A DNA stretch of 64,000 nt, from positions 431,260 to 495,259 of the forward strand of contig NZ_SHKX01000011.1 in the NCBI RefSeq assembly GCF_004217445.1. Reading direction: 5' to 3'. Source of the stretch: Fluviicoccus keumensis. GTDB lineage: Bacteria > Pseudomonadota > Gammaproteobacteria > Pseudomonadales > Moraxellaceae. Positions 54,236 to 62,877 of the stretch are shown one piece after another (within the stretch, counting starts at the first letter, position 1; every line of letters starts with the position of its first letter). A program made the position numbers and the translations under genes. The notes beneath the pieces were generated by a model. The model saw nothing but the letters and a program-made list of their open reading frames with translations, was not told the origin of the DNA and searched no databases.

Positions 54236-55267
54236 ATGATCAAAGTCGGTATTGTCGGTGGAACGGGTTACACCGGGGTTGAACTGCTGCGTTTGCTGGC
54301 GCAACACCCGAACGTCGAGCTGACCGCCATCACCTCGCGTAGCGAATCCGGCATGCCGGTGGCGAAGATGTTCCCCAACCTGCGCGGCCGCGTCAACCTG
54401 GCGTTCAGCGAGCCGTCGCTGGAGACGCTGGGGGCCTGTGATGTGGTGTTTTTCGCCACCCCGCACGGCGTGGCAATGAAACAGACGCCCGAGCTGCTGG
54501 CGCGCGGCGTCAAGGTCATCGACTTGGGCGCGGACTTCCGCCTGAAGGATCTGGCCCAGTTCGAGAAATGGTACGGCATGCCGCACAGCTGCCCGGAGAT
54601 TCTGGAAGAAGCCGTGTACGGCCTGCCGGAAGTGAACCGTGAAGCCATCCGTTCCGCCCGCGTCATCGGCAACCCCGGTTGCTACCCGACCGCCGTGCAG
54701 CTGGGTTTAATGCCATTGTTGAAGGCGGGGCTGATTGACGTTGACCATCTGGTCGCCGATGCCAAGTCCGGTGTATCCGGCGCCGGGCGCAAGGCGGAAG
54801 TGCATACTCTCTATTCCGAAGCCGGGGAGTCGTTCCGCGCTTATGGCGTGGCCGGTCACCGCCACCTGCCGGAAATCACCCAGGGCCTGAACGGCATGAC
54901 CGGCGGCAACGTCGGCCTGACCTTCGTGCCACACCTGCTGCCGATGATCCGCGGTATTCACGCCACGCTGTACGGCCGCCTGACGAAAGAGCCGGGCGAC
55001 CTGCAAGCCCTGTATGAGCAAACCTATGCCGGGGAACCGTTCGTGGACGTGATGCCCGCCGGTTCGCTGCCGGAAACCCGTTCGGTGAAGGGCGCGAACA
55101 CCTGCCGCATCGCCGTGTACCGTCCGCAGGGCGGTGACACCGTGGTGGTGCTGTCGGTAATCGACAACCTGGTGAAGGGCGCGGCGGGTCAGGCCATCCA
55201 GAACATGAACCTGATGTTCGGGCTGGCGGAAGACGCCGGTCTGGGCCAGATCGCCCTGTTGCCCTGA
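54236..55267 (+). CDS. argC: N-acetyl-gamma-glutamyl-phosphate reductase
   Basis: A 343-residue NADP-dependent enzyme of arginine synthesis. The N-terminal GGTGYTGVELLRLL binds NADP, the active-site Cys149 is in GNPGCYPTA, and GRKAEVHTLYSE and the GHRHLPEI His region are conserved. The start at 54236 has GGAGAGTAAGG upstream. It precedes a DUF6776-like gene, an order seen in betaproteobacteria. Confidence 0.96.
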   Translation: MIKVGIVGGTGYTGVELLRLLAQHPNVELTAITSRSESGMPVAKMFPNLRGRVNLAFSEPSLETLGACDVVFFATPHGVAMKQTPELLARGVKVIDLGADFRLKDLAQFEKWYGMPHSCPEILEEAVYGLPEVNREAIRSARVIGNPGCYPTAVQLGLMPLLKAGLIDVDHLVADAKSGVSGAGRKAEVHTLYSEAGESFRAYGVAGHRHLPEITQGLNGMTGGNVGLTFVPHLLPMIRGIHATLYGRLTKEPGDLQALYEQTYAGEPFVDVMPAGSLPETRSVKGANTCRIAVYRPQGGDTVVVLSVIDNLVKGAAGQAIQNMNLMFGLAEDAGLGQIALLP

Positions 55268-55294
55268 GCCCGGCTTCGGCCCGGAGGCTAGACC

Positions 55295-55993
55295 ATGTGG
55301 CAGCGCTTTCCCCGGCCCCGTTTGCGGACCTATCTGGATGCCCCCGTCACCGCGCACCGGCTGGCCTGGGGGCTATCGGCGCTGCTGGCCATCGGAGTCA
55401 GCGCCGCCACCGCGTTTTATCTGGGCTATGACCGCGCCTTGCGTTCGGTCGGGGCCAGCGCGGCGGACGTGGCGGCGATGCGCGCCGACGGCAAGCGCCT
55501 GCAGCAAAGCGTGGCAGAGGTGCAAAAGGCGCTGGCGGTGATGCAGCAGGAACGCGACATGGCGCAGGAAACCGCGCGCAAGATGCAGCAGGACGCCGTC
55601 GGCCAGATGGATGAACTCTCGGCGCTGCGCGAGCAACTGGTGACCTATCAGCGCATGCTGGGCGCGCAGGGCGCCAATGGTGGCCTGACGGTCGAAAACC
55701 TGCATTTCTCGCCGCGCGGTCCCGGCGTCTACGGCTTCCGGCTGCTGCTGACGCAGGTGGGGCAGAACGCGGGCAATACCAGCGGCACGGTTACGGTGCG
55801 CGTGCTGGGCGCGGGTTCGGCGCAGCCGGTGGCGGTGGTGAAGGATTTCCGCTTCCAGTACTTTCAGGCGGTGTCGGGAGAATTGACGTTGCCGAAGGGT
55901 TTTGTACCGCAAAGTGTCGAAGTGGCGCTGCAGGCCACCTCACCCAAGCCGGTCAGGGTGCAGAAACGGTTCAAGTGGGAAGTGGGCAGCTGA
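55295..55993 (+). CDS. DUF6776-like membrane-anchored coiled-coil protein
   Basis: A 232-residue protein with one N-terminal membrane helix (about 24-45), a coiled coil (about 55-120, rich in Q/E/A heptads) and a C-terminal beta domain (LTVENLHFSPRGPGVYGFRLLLTQ...SGELTLPKGFVPQSVEVAL). In betaproteobacteria such a gene follows argC and often precedes a bactofilin gene; here the bactofilin is absent. GGAGG precedes the start. A terminator hairpin overlaps the stop. Function unknown, likely envelope-associated. Confidence 0.75.
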   Translation: MWQRFPRPRLRTYLDAPVTAHRLAWGLSALLAIGVSAATAFYLGYDRALRSVGASAADVAAMRADGKRLQQSVAEVQKALAVMQQERDMAQETARKMQQDAVGQMDELSALREQLVTYQRMLGAQGANGGLTVENLHFSPRGPGVYGFRLLLTQVGQNAGNTSGTVTVRVLGAGSAQPVAVVKDFRFQYFQAVSGELTLPKGFVPQSVEVALQATSPKPVRVQKRFKWEVGS

Positions 55994-56005
55994 GGCTGCC
56001 CTTTT
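55984..56005 (+). terminator. Intrinsic terminator overlapping a stop codon
   Basis: Stem GGGCAGC / GCTGCCC (55984-55990, 55995-56001) with the stop codon TGA in its loop and TTTT after it. Confidence 0.75.
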
Positions 56006-56008
56006 CAT

Positions 56009-56677
56009 TTACTGTCCGCCCAACGCCCGCTGCCAGGTCCGCAACGGAATGGTGGTTTGCAGGCGGTCGATGGCGCATTGCACCAGCGCCGGATGCAGGA
56101 AATGCTCCACCCCCGACGCGGTATCCAGCGTGGCATCCCCCTTCAGTTGCGTCAGTTGCTCGAACGCCGCCCAGGCATGCGCCACCGGCATGACATCGTC
56201 ATCGTCGCCGTGCAGCAGGTGGATGGTGGTCAGCACCGGCGCTTGTGACGGCAGCTTGGCAAAGCGGGCGGCGAAGGCCACTACGCGTCCCACCAGCCCG
56301 TCGTGAGCCACACTCAACTCCAGCGCCATGATGCCTCCTTGCGAGAAGCCCACCAGAGCTGTATCCGGGTTGAGGATGCCGAAACGGTCCTGCTGCTCGC
56401 GGATGTAAGCGGCCAGTTGCGGCATGACTTCTGCGACACGCTCCGGCCGGGTTTCATCGTTGACGCCTTCCAGCGGGAACCACTGGCGGCCGCCGGGATA
56501 GGGCGAGGGCTGGAAGCCTTGCGGAATGAGCACGGCTGCCTTGGGGAAAGCCTCGGACAAGGCTCCGGCCAGTCCCAGCATGCCTTCGGCGGTGTCGCCA
56601 AAGCCGTGCAGCACGATGAACAGGCTTTCGGGTCGGCCTTCATGCGGCAGGAATTCAAGGGTGGAATGCGGGGCCAT
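56009..56677 (-). CDS. Carboxylesterase / phospholipase (EstB-like alpha/beta hydrolase)
   Basis: A 222-residue cytoplasmic hydrolase. LHGFGDTAEGM (23-33) forms the oxyanion part, Ser112 in GFSQGG is the nucleophile, the Asp lies in HGDDDDVMPV, and the His in GVEHFLHP. The family (carboxylesterase 2/phospholipase) hydrolyses small esters or thioester-linked groups. A GAGGAG ribosome site precedes the start. It sits alone, facing the DUF6776-like gene. Confidence 0.88.
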   Translation of the reverse strand: MAPHSTLEFLPHEGRPESLFIVLHGFGDTAEGMLGLAGALSEAFPKAAVLIPQGFQPSPYPGGRQWFPLEGVNDETRPERVAEVMPQLAAYIREQQDRFGILNPDTALVGFSQGGIMALELSVAHDGLVGRVVAFAARFAKLPSQAPVLTTIHLLHGDDDDVMPVAHAWAAFEQLTQLKGDATLDTASGVEHFLHPALVQCAIDRLQTTIPLRTWQRALGGQ

Positions 56678-56772
56678 GATGGTGCTCCTCTTCAGGTTTC
56701 AGCCAGCATAGCGCGGTTTGGCGGGAACGGGTTCCGCGGATTTGGGGATGGGGTGTTGGCGGGAAGGAAACA

Positions 56773-56804
56773 CGCCTGAATCCGGTCGTTACCGGATTCA
56801 GGCG
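56773..56804 (-). terminator. Strong hairpin after the saccharopine-dehydrogenase-like gene
   Basis: A perfect 14-bp stem CGCCTGAATCCGGT / ACCGGATTCAGGCG with loop CGTT lies just past the minus-strand gene ending at 56813, with a moderately T-rich run after it on that strand. Confidence 0.8.
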
Positions 56805-56812
56805 CAAGGCGC

Positions 56813-58024
56813 TTACAGCACTTCGAAGGTCAGCCCGGCGTGATCCACCAGCCGCTTCACCAGCTTGTCGCCAAAGGCGGTGGCCGGGGTCCAGAATCCG
56901 CCGCCGACCTTGGCCTTGTCGGTTTCCAGTGCCAGGCAGACCGCCGCTTCGCCCAGTATCTTGGCGGTGGAGCCATAGCCGGGATCACGGTCGCCGGTCA
57001 CCTTGACCACCATCTTCTGCCCGCTAGTCGTGCGACCGAAGAAGCGGAAATCGTAGCCGCCTTTTTCCTGTTCTTCCGGCGTCGGGCCTTCACCCGGCTG
57101 CGGCACCACCTTTTCCAGCAGGAAGCGGGTGGGCGGCAGGGCGGCGGCGGCCAGGAAGCCCGCCAGTCCCGCGCCGATGGCGGTGGCCACGGCGCGGCCC
57201 TTGAAGCCGTTGCCGGTCATCATCGCTTCGTCATAACGGAAATCCGCGCCGTAGTTGCCGCCCACCAGATTGGAACGATGCACCACGCGGGTGTTGATGC
57301 CCGCCATGACGAACGGGGCCAGCCAGCTGCGCGCGTCCTCATCGTATTCCGCCAGTGTCACATTGGGCTGGCGCACGCCCTGGACGCCGGGGCAGAGTGC
57401 GTAGGGGTTGGACATCAGCTTGCGTACGGACGGATCCTTTACGCTTTCCTGCACCACGTTCAGCATGCTGGCGACGGTGCCGCCCGACGCGCCGCCGCGC
57501 ATGTTCTTGATGCGCAGCTTGATGGTGGAGCAGGGTTGGCCGAACTGCTGCCTGGCATGCTGTTGCAGGAAATGCACGCCCAGGTCGGAGGGAATGGAGT
57601 CGAAGCCGCAGCAATGGACGATGCGCGCGCCGCTCTTTTGGGCGGTGGCTTCGTGTTCGGCGATCATGCGGGCAATCCACTGCACCTCACCAGTCAGGTC
57701 GCAATAGTCGGTGCCGGTTTCGGCGCAGACCTTGACCAGCGGCGAGCCGTACAGGGCGTAGGGGCCGACGGTGGAAACAATGACGCGGGTTTGCGCGCAC
57801 AGGCTGCGCAGCTCGGCTTCGTGGGCGGCGTCGGCGACGATCAGCGGCAGGGCGGCGGCTTGCGGCCCGAGGCTGGCGCGCACCTGTTCCAGCTTGCCCA
57901 GGGAGCGGCCCGCCAGCGCCCAGCTGACTTCGCCGCCGATGCCGTGACGCTGCCACAGGTAGCGGGTGAGGATCTGGCCGACAAAGCTGGTGGCGCCGAA
58001 GACGACGATATGGTGCTGGGACAT
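56813..58024 (-). CDS. Saccharopine dehydrogenase-like / trans-acting enoyl reductase family protein
   Basis: A 403-residue Rossmann oxidoreductase. The N-terminal VVFGATSFVGQILTRYL is the NAD(P) loop; GPYALYGSPLVKVCAETGTDYCDLTGE is the conserved saccharopine dehydrogenase NADP-binding family stretch. IVHCCGFDSIPSDLG and GGTVASML follow the pattern of mycobacterial trans-acting enoyl reductases and human SCCPDH-like proteins. A hydrophobic patch near residues 280-300 could contact membranes. The start at 58024 is chosen over a long non-family extension. Substrate unknown. Confidence 0.85.
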   Translation of the reverse strand: MSQHHIVVFGATSFVGQILTRYLWQRHGIGGEVSWALAGRSLGKLEQVRASLGPQAAALPLIVADAAHEAELRSLCAQTRVIVSTVGPYALYGSPLVKVCAETGTDYCDLTGEVQWIARMIAEHEATAQKSGARIVHCCGFDSIPSDLGVHFLQQHARQQFGQPCSTIKLRIKNMRGGASGGTVASMLNVVQESVKDPSVRKLMSNPYALCPGVQGVRQPNVTLAEYDEDARSWLAPFVMAGINTRVVHRSNLVGGNYGADFRYDEAMMTGNGFKGRAVATAIGAGLAGFLAAAALPPTRFLLEKVVPQPGEGPTPEEQEKGGYDFRFFGRTTSGQKMVVKVTGDRDPGYGSTAKILGEAAVCLALETDKAKVGGGFWTPATAFGDKLVKRLVDHAGLTFEVL

Positions 58025-58133
58025 GGGGGTGCTCCGTGTTGAGGGCGGTGTGCGGGGAGTATAGCCGGATGGCGGACGAGGGAAAGGTATACAGAATGGT
58101 TGAAACGGTTTGATGGCCGTGATCGGGATAAGA

Positions 58134-58158
58134 AAGGCCGCCAGGGATTGACGGCCTT
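58134..58158 (-). terminator. Probable terminator of the 58182-59234 lipoprotein gene
   Basis: Stem AAGGCCG / CGGCCTT with an 11-base loop, followed on the minus strand by a pyrimidine-rich run (TTTCTTATC). Confidence 0.6.
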
Positions 58159-58181
58159 CATTACCTCGCAAAGGCTTTGGC

Positions 58182-59234
58182 TTAAAAACCGAGCAATGTT
58201 GAAACGGATACGACTTTCGGGGTGCCGACATTCTGGCCGTCGTGCTTCAGTTGCAGCATTGCAGAACCCGTATCAGGAACGGCATAACTGATGTAAAGCC
58301 CGGTGCCACCGCTACCGGTAACCGTCATTGCACCACCGTATGCCAGTGGCTGGCTAACAGACTTGATAATGGGTGTGGTGATATTGAAAGCGACACTGCC
58401 GTTGATGTTGGCATTGTTGCTGACAATGCTGCCGCTGCCGGTAATGGTGACTTTGCTGAAGTCCGGCGACTGCTGGACCAGAGTCAGGTCTTCATTCAGC
58501 GTAAATTGCCGGGTTACGTTGACGTTATTCACCGGTGCGGTTGATTTCACCGTCAGGTCATTGATGCGGTAGTTATTGGATGAGTACGCCGTGTTGTTCT
58601 GGGGAAAGCCGCTTTCCGTGCTGGTCCAGACCGCGGAGCCGCTCACGACTTCACTGCTGTAAACGCCTTTACTGATCTTGAAATTGGTAAATGTCAGCGT
58701 ATCCGTGGTGCTGGTAGTGGTTTCAGCGTTGAAAGCGTCTTGAATCTTGCCGTTGACAGTTGCGCCGTCTAACGTCGTGCAATTGGTGAACTGGACGGAG
58801 CCCACTTCCGTGACATCCCAGTCACCATTCGAATTCCGGTCATCGAAGGAAGACGCCATCGAGCCGCTGGACGGGCAAGGGCTCGTATCGCTAACCAAGG
58901 CACCGATGACTTGTGCCGACATGGGATGCGCGGCAGCCCGCCAGTCCTGATGCAGTTTTCCGATCAATTCGCGAAGGCTGAAAGAGGGGGCGCTTTCCGA
59001 TGGGGCATCTGTCGGTTCAATGGCCGTAGCCAAGGCGCTATTCACGTCATTCAGGGTTCCGGTGAAGTTGATGACATTGCTGTTGACTTCAACGGCTACA
59101 GGCTGCTGGGAGCCATCCTGCATTTGATAAGAAGGGCTGAATCCCGTGCTGGATCCACCGCTGCCACCACCACCGCAAGCGGCCAGTGAAAGGGTGAGCA
59201 GGGTCAAGCCGGTATGGGAAAAAGGGAGTTTCAT
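58182..59234 (-). CDS. Lipoprotein of unknown function with a calcium-binding-like loop
   Basis: A 350-residue exported protein. The lipobox LAAC (Cys20) is followed by a Gly/Ser-rich linker. Residues 131-140 (DDRNSNGDWD) match the D-x-N/D-x-D/N-G pattern of calcium-binding loops, followed by EVGSVQFTNC. The rest is Thr/Ser/Asn-rich and beta-type. Cys120 and the Cys in FTNC may pair. The start at 59234 gives the signal peptide directly; an 84-residue upstream extension is rejected. The fold and role are unknown; the composition resembles the 784-residue lipoprotein at 5362-7716 but I see no clear shared domain. Confidence 0.72.
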   Translation of the reverse strand: MKLPFSHTGLTLLTLSLAACGGGGSGGSSTGFSPSYQMQDGSQQPVAVEVNSNVINFTGTLNDVNSALATAIEPTDAPSESAPSFSLRELIGKLHQDWRAAAHPMSAQVIGALVSDTSPCPSSGSMASSFDDRNSNGDWDVTEVGSVQFTNCTTLDGATVNGKIQDAFNAETTTSTTDTLTFTNFKISKGVYSSEVVSGSAVWTSTESGFPQNNTAYSSNNYRINDLTVKSTAPVNNVNVTRQFTLNEDLTLVQQSPDFSKVTITGSGSIVSNNANINGSVAFNITTPIIKSVSQPLAYGGAMTVTGSGGTGLYISYAVPDTGSAMLQLKHDGQNVGTPKVVSVSTLLGF

Positions 59235-59490
59235 TCCGTAGCCCTTTTCAGATGATGCGTTATTCCGGATAGGCATCAAGCGCCTGTCCGATTGAGGTTT
59301 GGGGACGTGGCTGAGTTTACGCTGAATGGGAAAAGGCGTGGAAATAATCTGCCGGGTTCGGGCGTGCTTGATGGCTATGCTCGCCTGCCGGATAGCCTTC
59401 TTACGGATAAAGCGGCTTTGCCTGTCGGTGGGCACCGTGGGCAATCCGAAATCCGTTTTGCGGAAGGGTAGCGGGTTTAAGTCCAAAGCG

Positions 59491-59515
59491 TGACGGGGCC
59501 GTATTGGCCCCGTCA
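59491..59515 (-). terminator. Hairpin after the RND operon
   Basis: A perfect 10-bp stem TGACGGGGCC / GGCCCCGTCA with loop GTATT starts six bases past the permease stop on the minus strand. The T run is poor. Confidence 0.6.
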
Positions 59516-59520
59516 GTCCA

Positions 59521-62500
59521 TCAAGCCTTTGCTTCCTGCCTCCTTTTCAACGCATAAAACAGCACCGGAATCACCACCAGCGTCAGCACCGTCGACACCA
59601 GAATCCCGAAGATCAGCGAAATCGCCAGGCCATTGAAGATCGGATCATCCAGGATGAAAAACGCGCCCAGCATCGCCGCGACGCCGGTCAGCACGATCGG
59701 CTTGGCGCGCGTCGCCGCCGCTTCCACCACCGCCTTTTCCAGCGCCACACCGTCCGCCAGCCGCAGGTTGATGAAATCCACCAGCAGAATCGAGTTGCGG
59801 ACGATGATGCCCGCCAGCGCGATCATGCCGATCATCGAAGTGGCGGTGAACTGCGCGCCCAGCAGGGCATGGCCCGGCATCACGCCGATGATGGTCAGCG
59901 GAATGGGCATCATGATGATGGCGGGCACGCTGTACGAGCGGAACTGCGCCACCACCAGCAAGTAGATCATGATCAGGCCGACGCCGTAGGCAATGCCCAT
60001 GTCGCGAAAGGTTTCGTAGGTGATCTGCCATTCGCCGTCCCACTTCACCGCCACTTCGCGGTAGGGGTCGGAGGGCTGGCTGATGAAATACTCCTTTACC
60101 GGCGCGCCGTTGGGCAGCCTGATCTGCGACAGCGGCTGGCGCATGGCGAACAGGCCGTACAGCGGCGAGTCCAGCTTGCCCGCCATGTCGCCCATCACGT
60201 ACATCACCGGCAGCAAATCCTTGTGGTACAGGATCGGATCGACGGTTTCCTGATGCACCTGCACCAGGTCGGATAGCAGCACCAGCGTGCCATTGCCGGA
60301 CTTGACGGCCAGTTTCAGCACATCGTCGAGACGGGCTTTCTGGGTGTCGGGCAGGGTCAGGCGCATCGGCACTTCGTACTTGGCGCCAGCGGCCAGCAGC
60401 GGCGCGGCGTCCAGCCCTTGCAGGCCCAGGCTGAGCGTGGCGGCAACCGTTTGCGGGCTGACACCCAGCACCATCGCCTTGTTCTGGTCGATGACCACGC
60501 GCAATTGCGGCGCGGCTTCCCGCCGGGAATCGTCACGGGCCACGATGTCCGGGGTCTTGTCGAAGAGGGCGCGCACGGCTTGCGCGGCCTGGGTGCGGGT
60601 CGCATCGTCCGGGCCGTAGATTTCCGCCACCAGCGGCGACATCACCGGCGGGCCGGGCGGCACTTCCACCACTTTCAGCTTCGCACCATGGGCGGCGGCA
60701 ATCTTTTCCAGTTCCGGACGCACGGCCCCGGCAATCTCGTGGCTCTTGCGGTTGCGGTGATGCTTGTCCACCAGATTGACCTGCAGGTCGCCTTGTTCCG
60801 CGTCGGCGCGCAGGTAGTACTGGCGCACCAGCCCGTTGAAGTTGATCGGCGCGGCCGTACCGGCATAAGCCTGGTAGTGCGTCACTTCCGGCACGGTGGC
60901 GAGGTAAGCGCCCATGTCGTGCAGTGCGGCGGCGGTCTGTTCCAGCGGCGTTCCGGCGGGCATGTCCACCATCACCTGGAACTCGGACTTGTTGTCGAAG
61001 GGCAGCATCTTCAGCACCACCAGCTTCACCACCGCCAGCGACACCGACAGCACGATCAGCCCCACCACGCCCCAATACAGGCGGTGACGGTTGCGCTTGC
61101 CCGTTGTGGGTTGCAGGAAGGGGGACATGATCTTGTGGAAGAAGGCATTGAGCTTGCCCGCTTTTATACCCTCCTGTGGAACAGGGGGGTGGCCCGAATG
61201 GGCCGGGGGGTTAGGGCCGCCCACCGAACACGCCGTTGTATCCGGAGTTGTATTTTGGCGACCGTCGTTAACCCCCCCGCGGCCTTCGCCGCTCCCCCCT
61301 ATTGCATAGGGGGGAAGGCCCGTGTGAGGGTGTTTCAGCAACTTCAACGCCAGCCACGGCGTAATCACAAAGGCAATCGCCAGCGACAGCAGCATGCCCA
61401 TCGAGGCATTGATCGGGATCGGGCTCATGTACGGGCCCATCAGGCCGCTGACGAAGGCCATCGGCAGCAGCGCCGCGATCACGGTCAGGGTGGCGAGGAT
61501 GGTCGGGCCGCCCACTTCGTCCACGGCTTCGGGAATCACTTCCAACAAGGGCTTGTTGTCCAGCACCATGCGGCGGTGGATGTTTTCGACCACGACAATC
61601 GCGTCGTCCACCAGGATGCCGATGGAGAAGATCAGCGCGAACAACGACACCCGGTTCAGCGTGAAACCCCAGGCCCAGGAGGCGAACAGCGTCGCGGCCA
61701 GCGTCAGCAGCACGGCCGTGCCGACGATGACGGCTTCGCGCTTGCCCAGCGCCAGAAACACCAGCACCACCACCGAGAAAGTGGCGAAGATCAGTTTCTG
61801 GATCAGCTTCTGCGCCTTGTCGTTGGCGGTTTCGCCGTAATTGCGGCTGATGGTGGCTTGCACGTTGGCGGGAATGACGGTGTTCTTCAGTTCATCCACA
61901 CGCTGCATCACCCGTTCGGCGACATCGACGGCGTTTTCTCCGGATTTCTTGGTGATGGCGATGGTCACGGCCGGAAACTCGCCGTCCGCCTTGATGCCGG
62001 AGGTGGTGGCGGCCTTGCCGGTGCCCAGCCAGACATAGCGGTTGGGCAAGGCGGGGCCGTCGGTCAGCGTCGCCACTTCCGAAAGGTAGACGGGCTTGCC
62101 GTCGGTGACGCCCACCACCAGGCTTTCCACGTCCTCGCGGCTGCGCAGGAAGTCGTTGGCCTGCACCACGGTGAGGGTGTTGTTGCTGACCAGTTGGCCC
62201 CCGGGCAGGGCGACCTGGCTGCGGCGCAGCAGGTCGGCCACTTCCAGCGCGCTGAGGTTGGCGGCGCGCAGGCGTTCCGGGTCCAGTTCGATGCGCAGCT
62301 CGCGGCCGGGACCGCCGATCGTTGTCACTTCACGGGTGCCGGGCACGCGTTTCAGTTGGGCCTCGGCGGCGTGGGCGATGCGTTCCAGCTCATAACCGGC
62401 CAGCGTGTTGTCGGGATTCCACAGCGTCAGGCTGACGATGGGAACATCATCAATGCCCTTGGGTTTCACCAGCGGTTCGCCGACGCCCAGTTCCGGCTTC

Positions 62501-62865
62501 AGCCAGTCGCGGTTGGCCTGCAGCGTGTCGTGCAGACGCACCAGCGCTTCGGTGCGCGGCACGCCGACCTTGAATTGCAGCGTCATCACCGCCATGCCGG
62601 GACGGGAGACGGAATAGACATGCTCCAGCCCCTGGATTTGTGACAGCACCTGTTCGGCGGGCGTGGCCACCAGCGTTTCCACATCCTTTGACGTGGCGCC
62701 GGGGAAGGGGATCAGCACGTTCGCCATGGTGACGTTGATCTGCGGTTCTTCCTCGCGCGGGGTGACCATGACGGCAAATGCCCCGAGCAGCACGGCGATC
62801 AGCGCCAGCAGCGGGGTCAGGTGCGAGGTCAGGAACTGGCGGGCGATACGACCGGAAATACCCAT
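59521..62865 (-). CDS. RND efflux transporter permease, AcrB-like, with in-frame repeat insertion
   Basis: A 1114-residue inner-membrane proton-driven efflux pump with the RND layout: TM1 (about 14-34), a periplasmic porter domain, TM2-6, a cytoplasmic linker, TM7, a second porter domain, and TM8-12. TM4 carries the proton-relay pair in SIGILVDDAIVVVENI. The FFFPREEEP-like start (VTPREEEPQINVTMANVLIPFPG) fits the VexF/AcrB-type group with single-gene permeases. Residues of about 518-566, in the linker between TM6 and TM7, are Gly/Pro-rich and are encoded by a palindromic repeat; no stop is introduced, so the gene stays open. The substrate is unknown. Confidence 0.9.
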   Translation of the reverse strand: MGISGRIARQFLTSHLTPLLALIAVLLGAFAVMVTPREEEPQINVTMANVLIPFPGATSKDVETLVATPAEQVLSQIQGLEHVYSVSRPGMAVMTLQFKVGVPRTEALVRLHDTLQANRDWLKPELGVGEPLVKPKGIDDVPIVSLTLWNPDNTLAGYELERIAHAAEAQLKRVPGTREVTTIGGPGRELRIELDPERLRAANLSALEVADLLRRSQVALPGGQLVSNNTLTVVQANDFLRSREDVESLVVGVTDGKPVYLSEVATLTDGPALPNRYVWLGTGKAATTSGIKADGEFPAVTIAITKKSGENAVDVAERVMQRVDELKNTVIPANVQATISRNYGETANDKAQKLIQKLIFATFSVVVLVFLALGKREAVIVGTAVLLTLAATLFASWAWGFTLNRVSLFALIFSIGILVDDAIVVVENIHRRMVLDNKPLLEVIPEAVDEVGGPTILATLTVIAALLPMAFVSGLMGPYMSPIPINASMGMLLSLAIAFVITPWLALKLLKHPHTGLPPYAIGGSGEGRGGVNDGRQNTTPDTTACSVGGPNPPAHSGHPPVPQEGIKAGKLNAFFHKIMSPFLQPTTGKRNRHRLYWGVVGLIVLSVSLAVVKLVVLKMLPFDNKSEFQVMVDMPAGTPLEQTAAALHDMGAYLATVPEVTHYQAYAGTAAPINFNGLVRQYYLRADAEQGDLQVNLVDKHHRNRKSHEIAGAVRPELEKIAAAHGAKLKVVEVPPGPPVMSPLVAEIYGPDDATRTQAAQAVRALFDKTPDIVARDDSRREAAPQLRVVIDQNKAMVLGVSPQTVAATLSLGLQGLDAAPLLAAGAKYEVPMRLTLPDTQKARLDDVLKLAVKSGNGTLVLLSDLVQVHQETVDPILYHKDLLPVMYVMGDMAGKLDSPLYGLFAMRQPLSQIRLPNGAPVKEYFISQPSDPYREVAVKWDGEWQITYETFRDMGIAYGVGLIMIYLLVVAQFRSYSVPAIIMMPIPLTIIGVMPGHALLGAQFTATSMIGMIALAGIIVRNSILLVDFINLRLADGVALEKAVVEAAATRAKPIVLTGVAAMLGAFFILDDPIFNGLAISLIFGILVSTVLTLVVIPVLFYALKRRQEAKA
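61169..61314. repeat. Composite palindromic repeat inside the RND permease gene
   Basis: About 146 bp: hairpin CCCTCCTGT/ACAGGGGGG (61169-61189), GGCCC/GGGCC (61191-61204), arm GGGGGGTTA (61205-61213), a non-palindromic middle, arm TTAACCCCCCC (61268-61278), hairpin GCGGC/GCCGC (61279-61292), and hairpin CCCCCCTAT/ATAGGGGGG (61294-61314). The first 21 bases and the order of arms equal the element at 261-412. It is read through in the permease frame. Confidence 0.8.
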
Positions 62866-62877
62866 GGGTCAGTCTCC

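Noticed and set aside
60418..62643. 741-codon plus-strand frame opposite the RND permease
   Set aside because: Antisense shadow with H/Q/R-rich low-information sequence; the permease has full family motifs.
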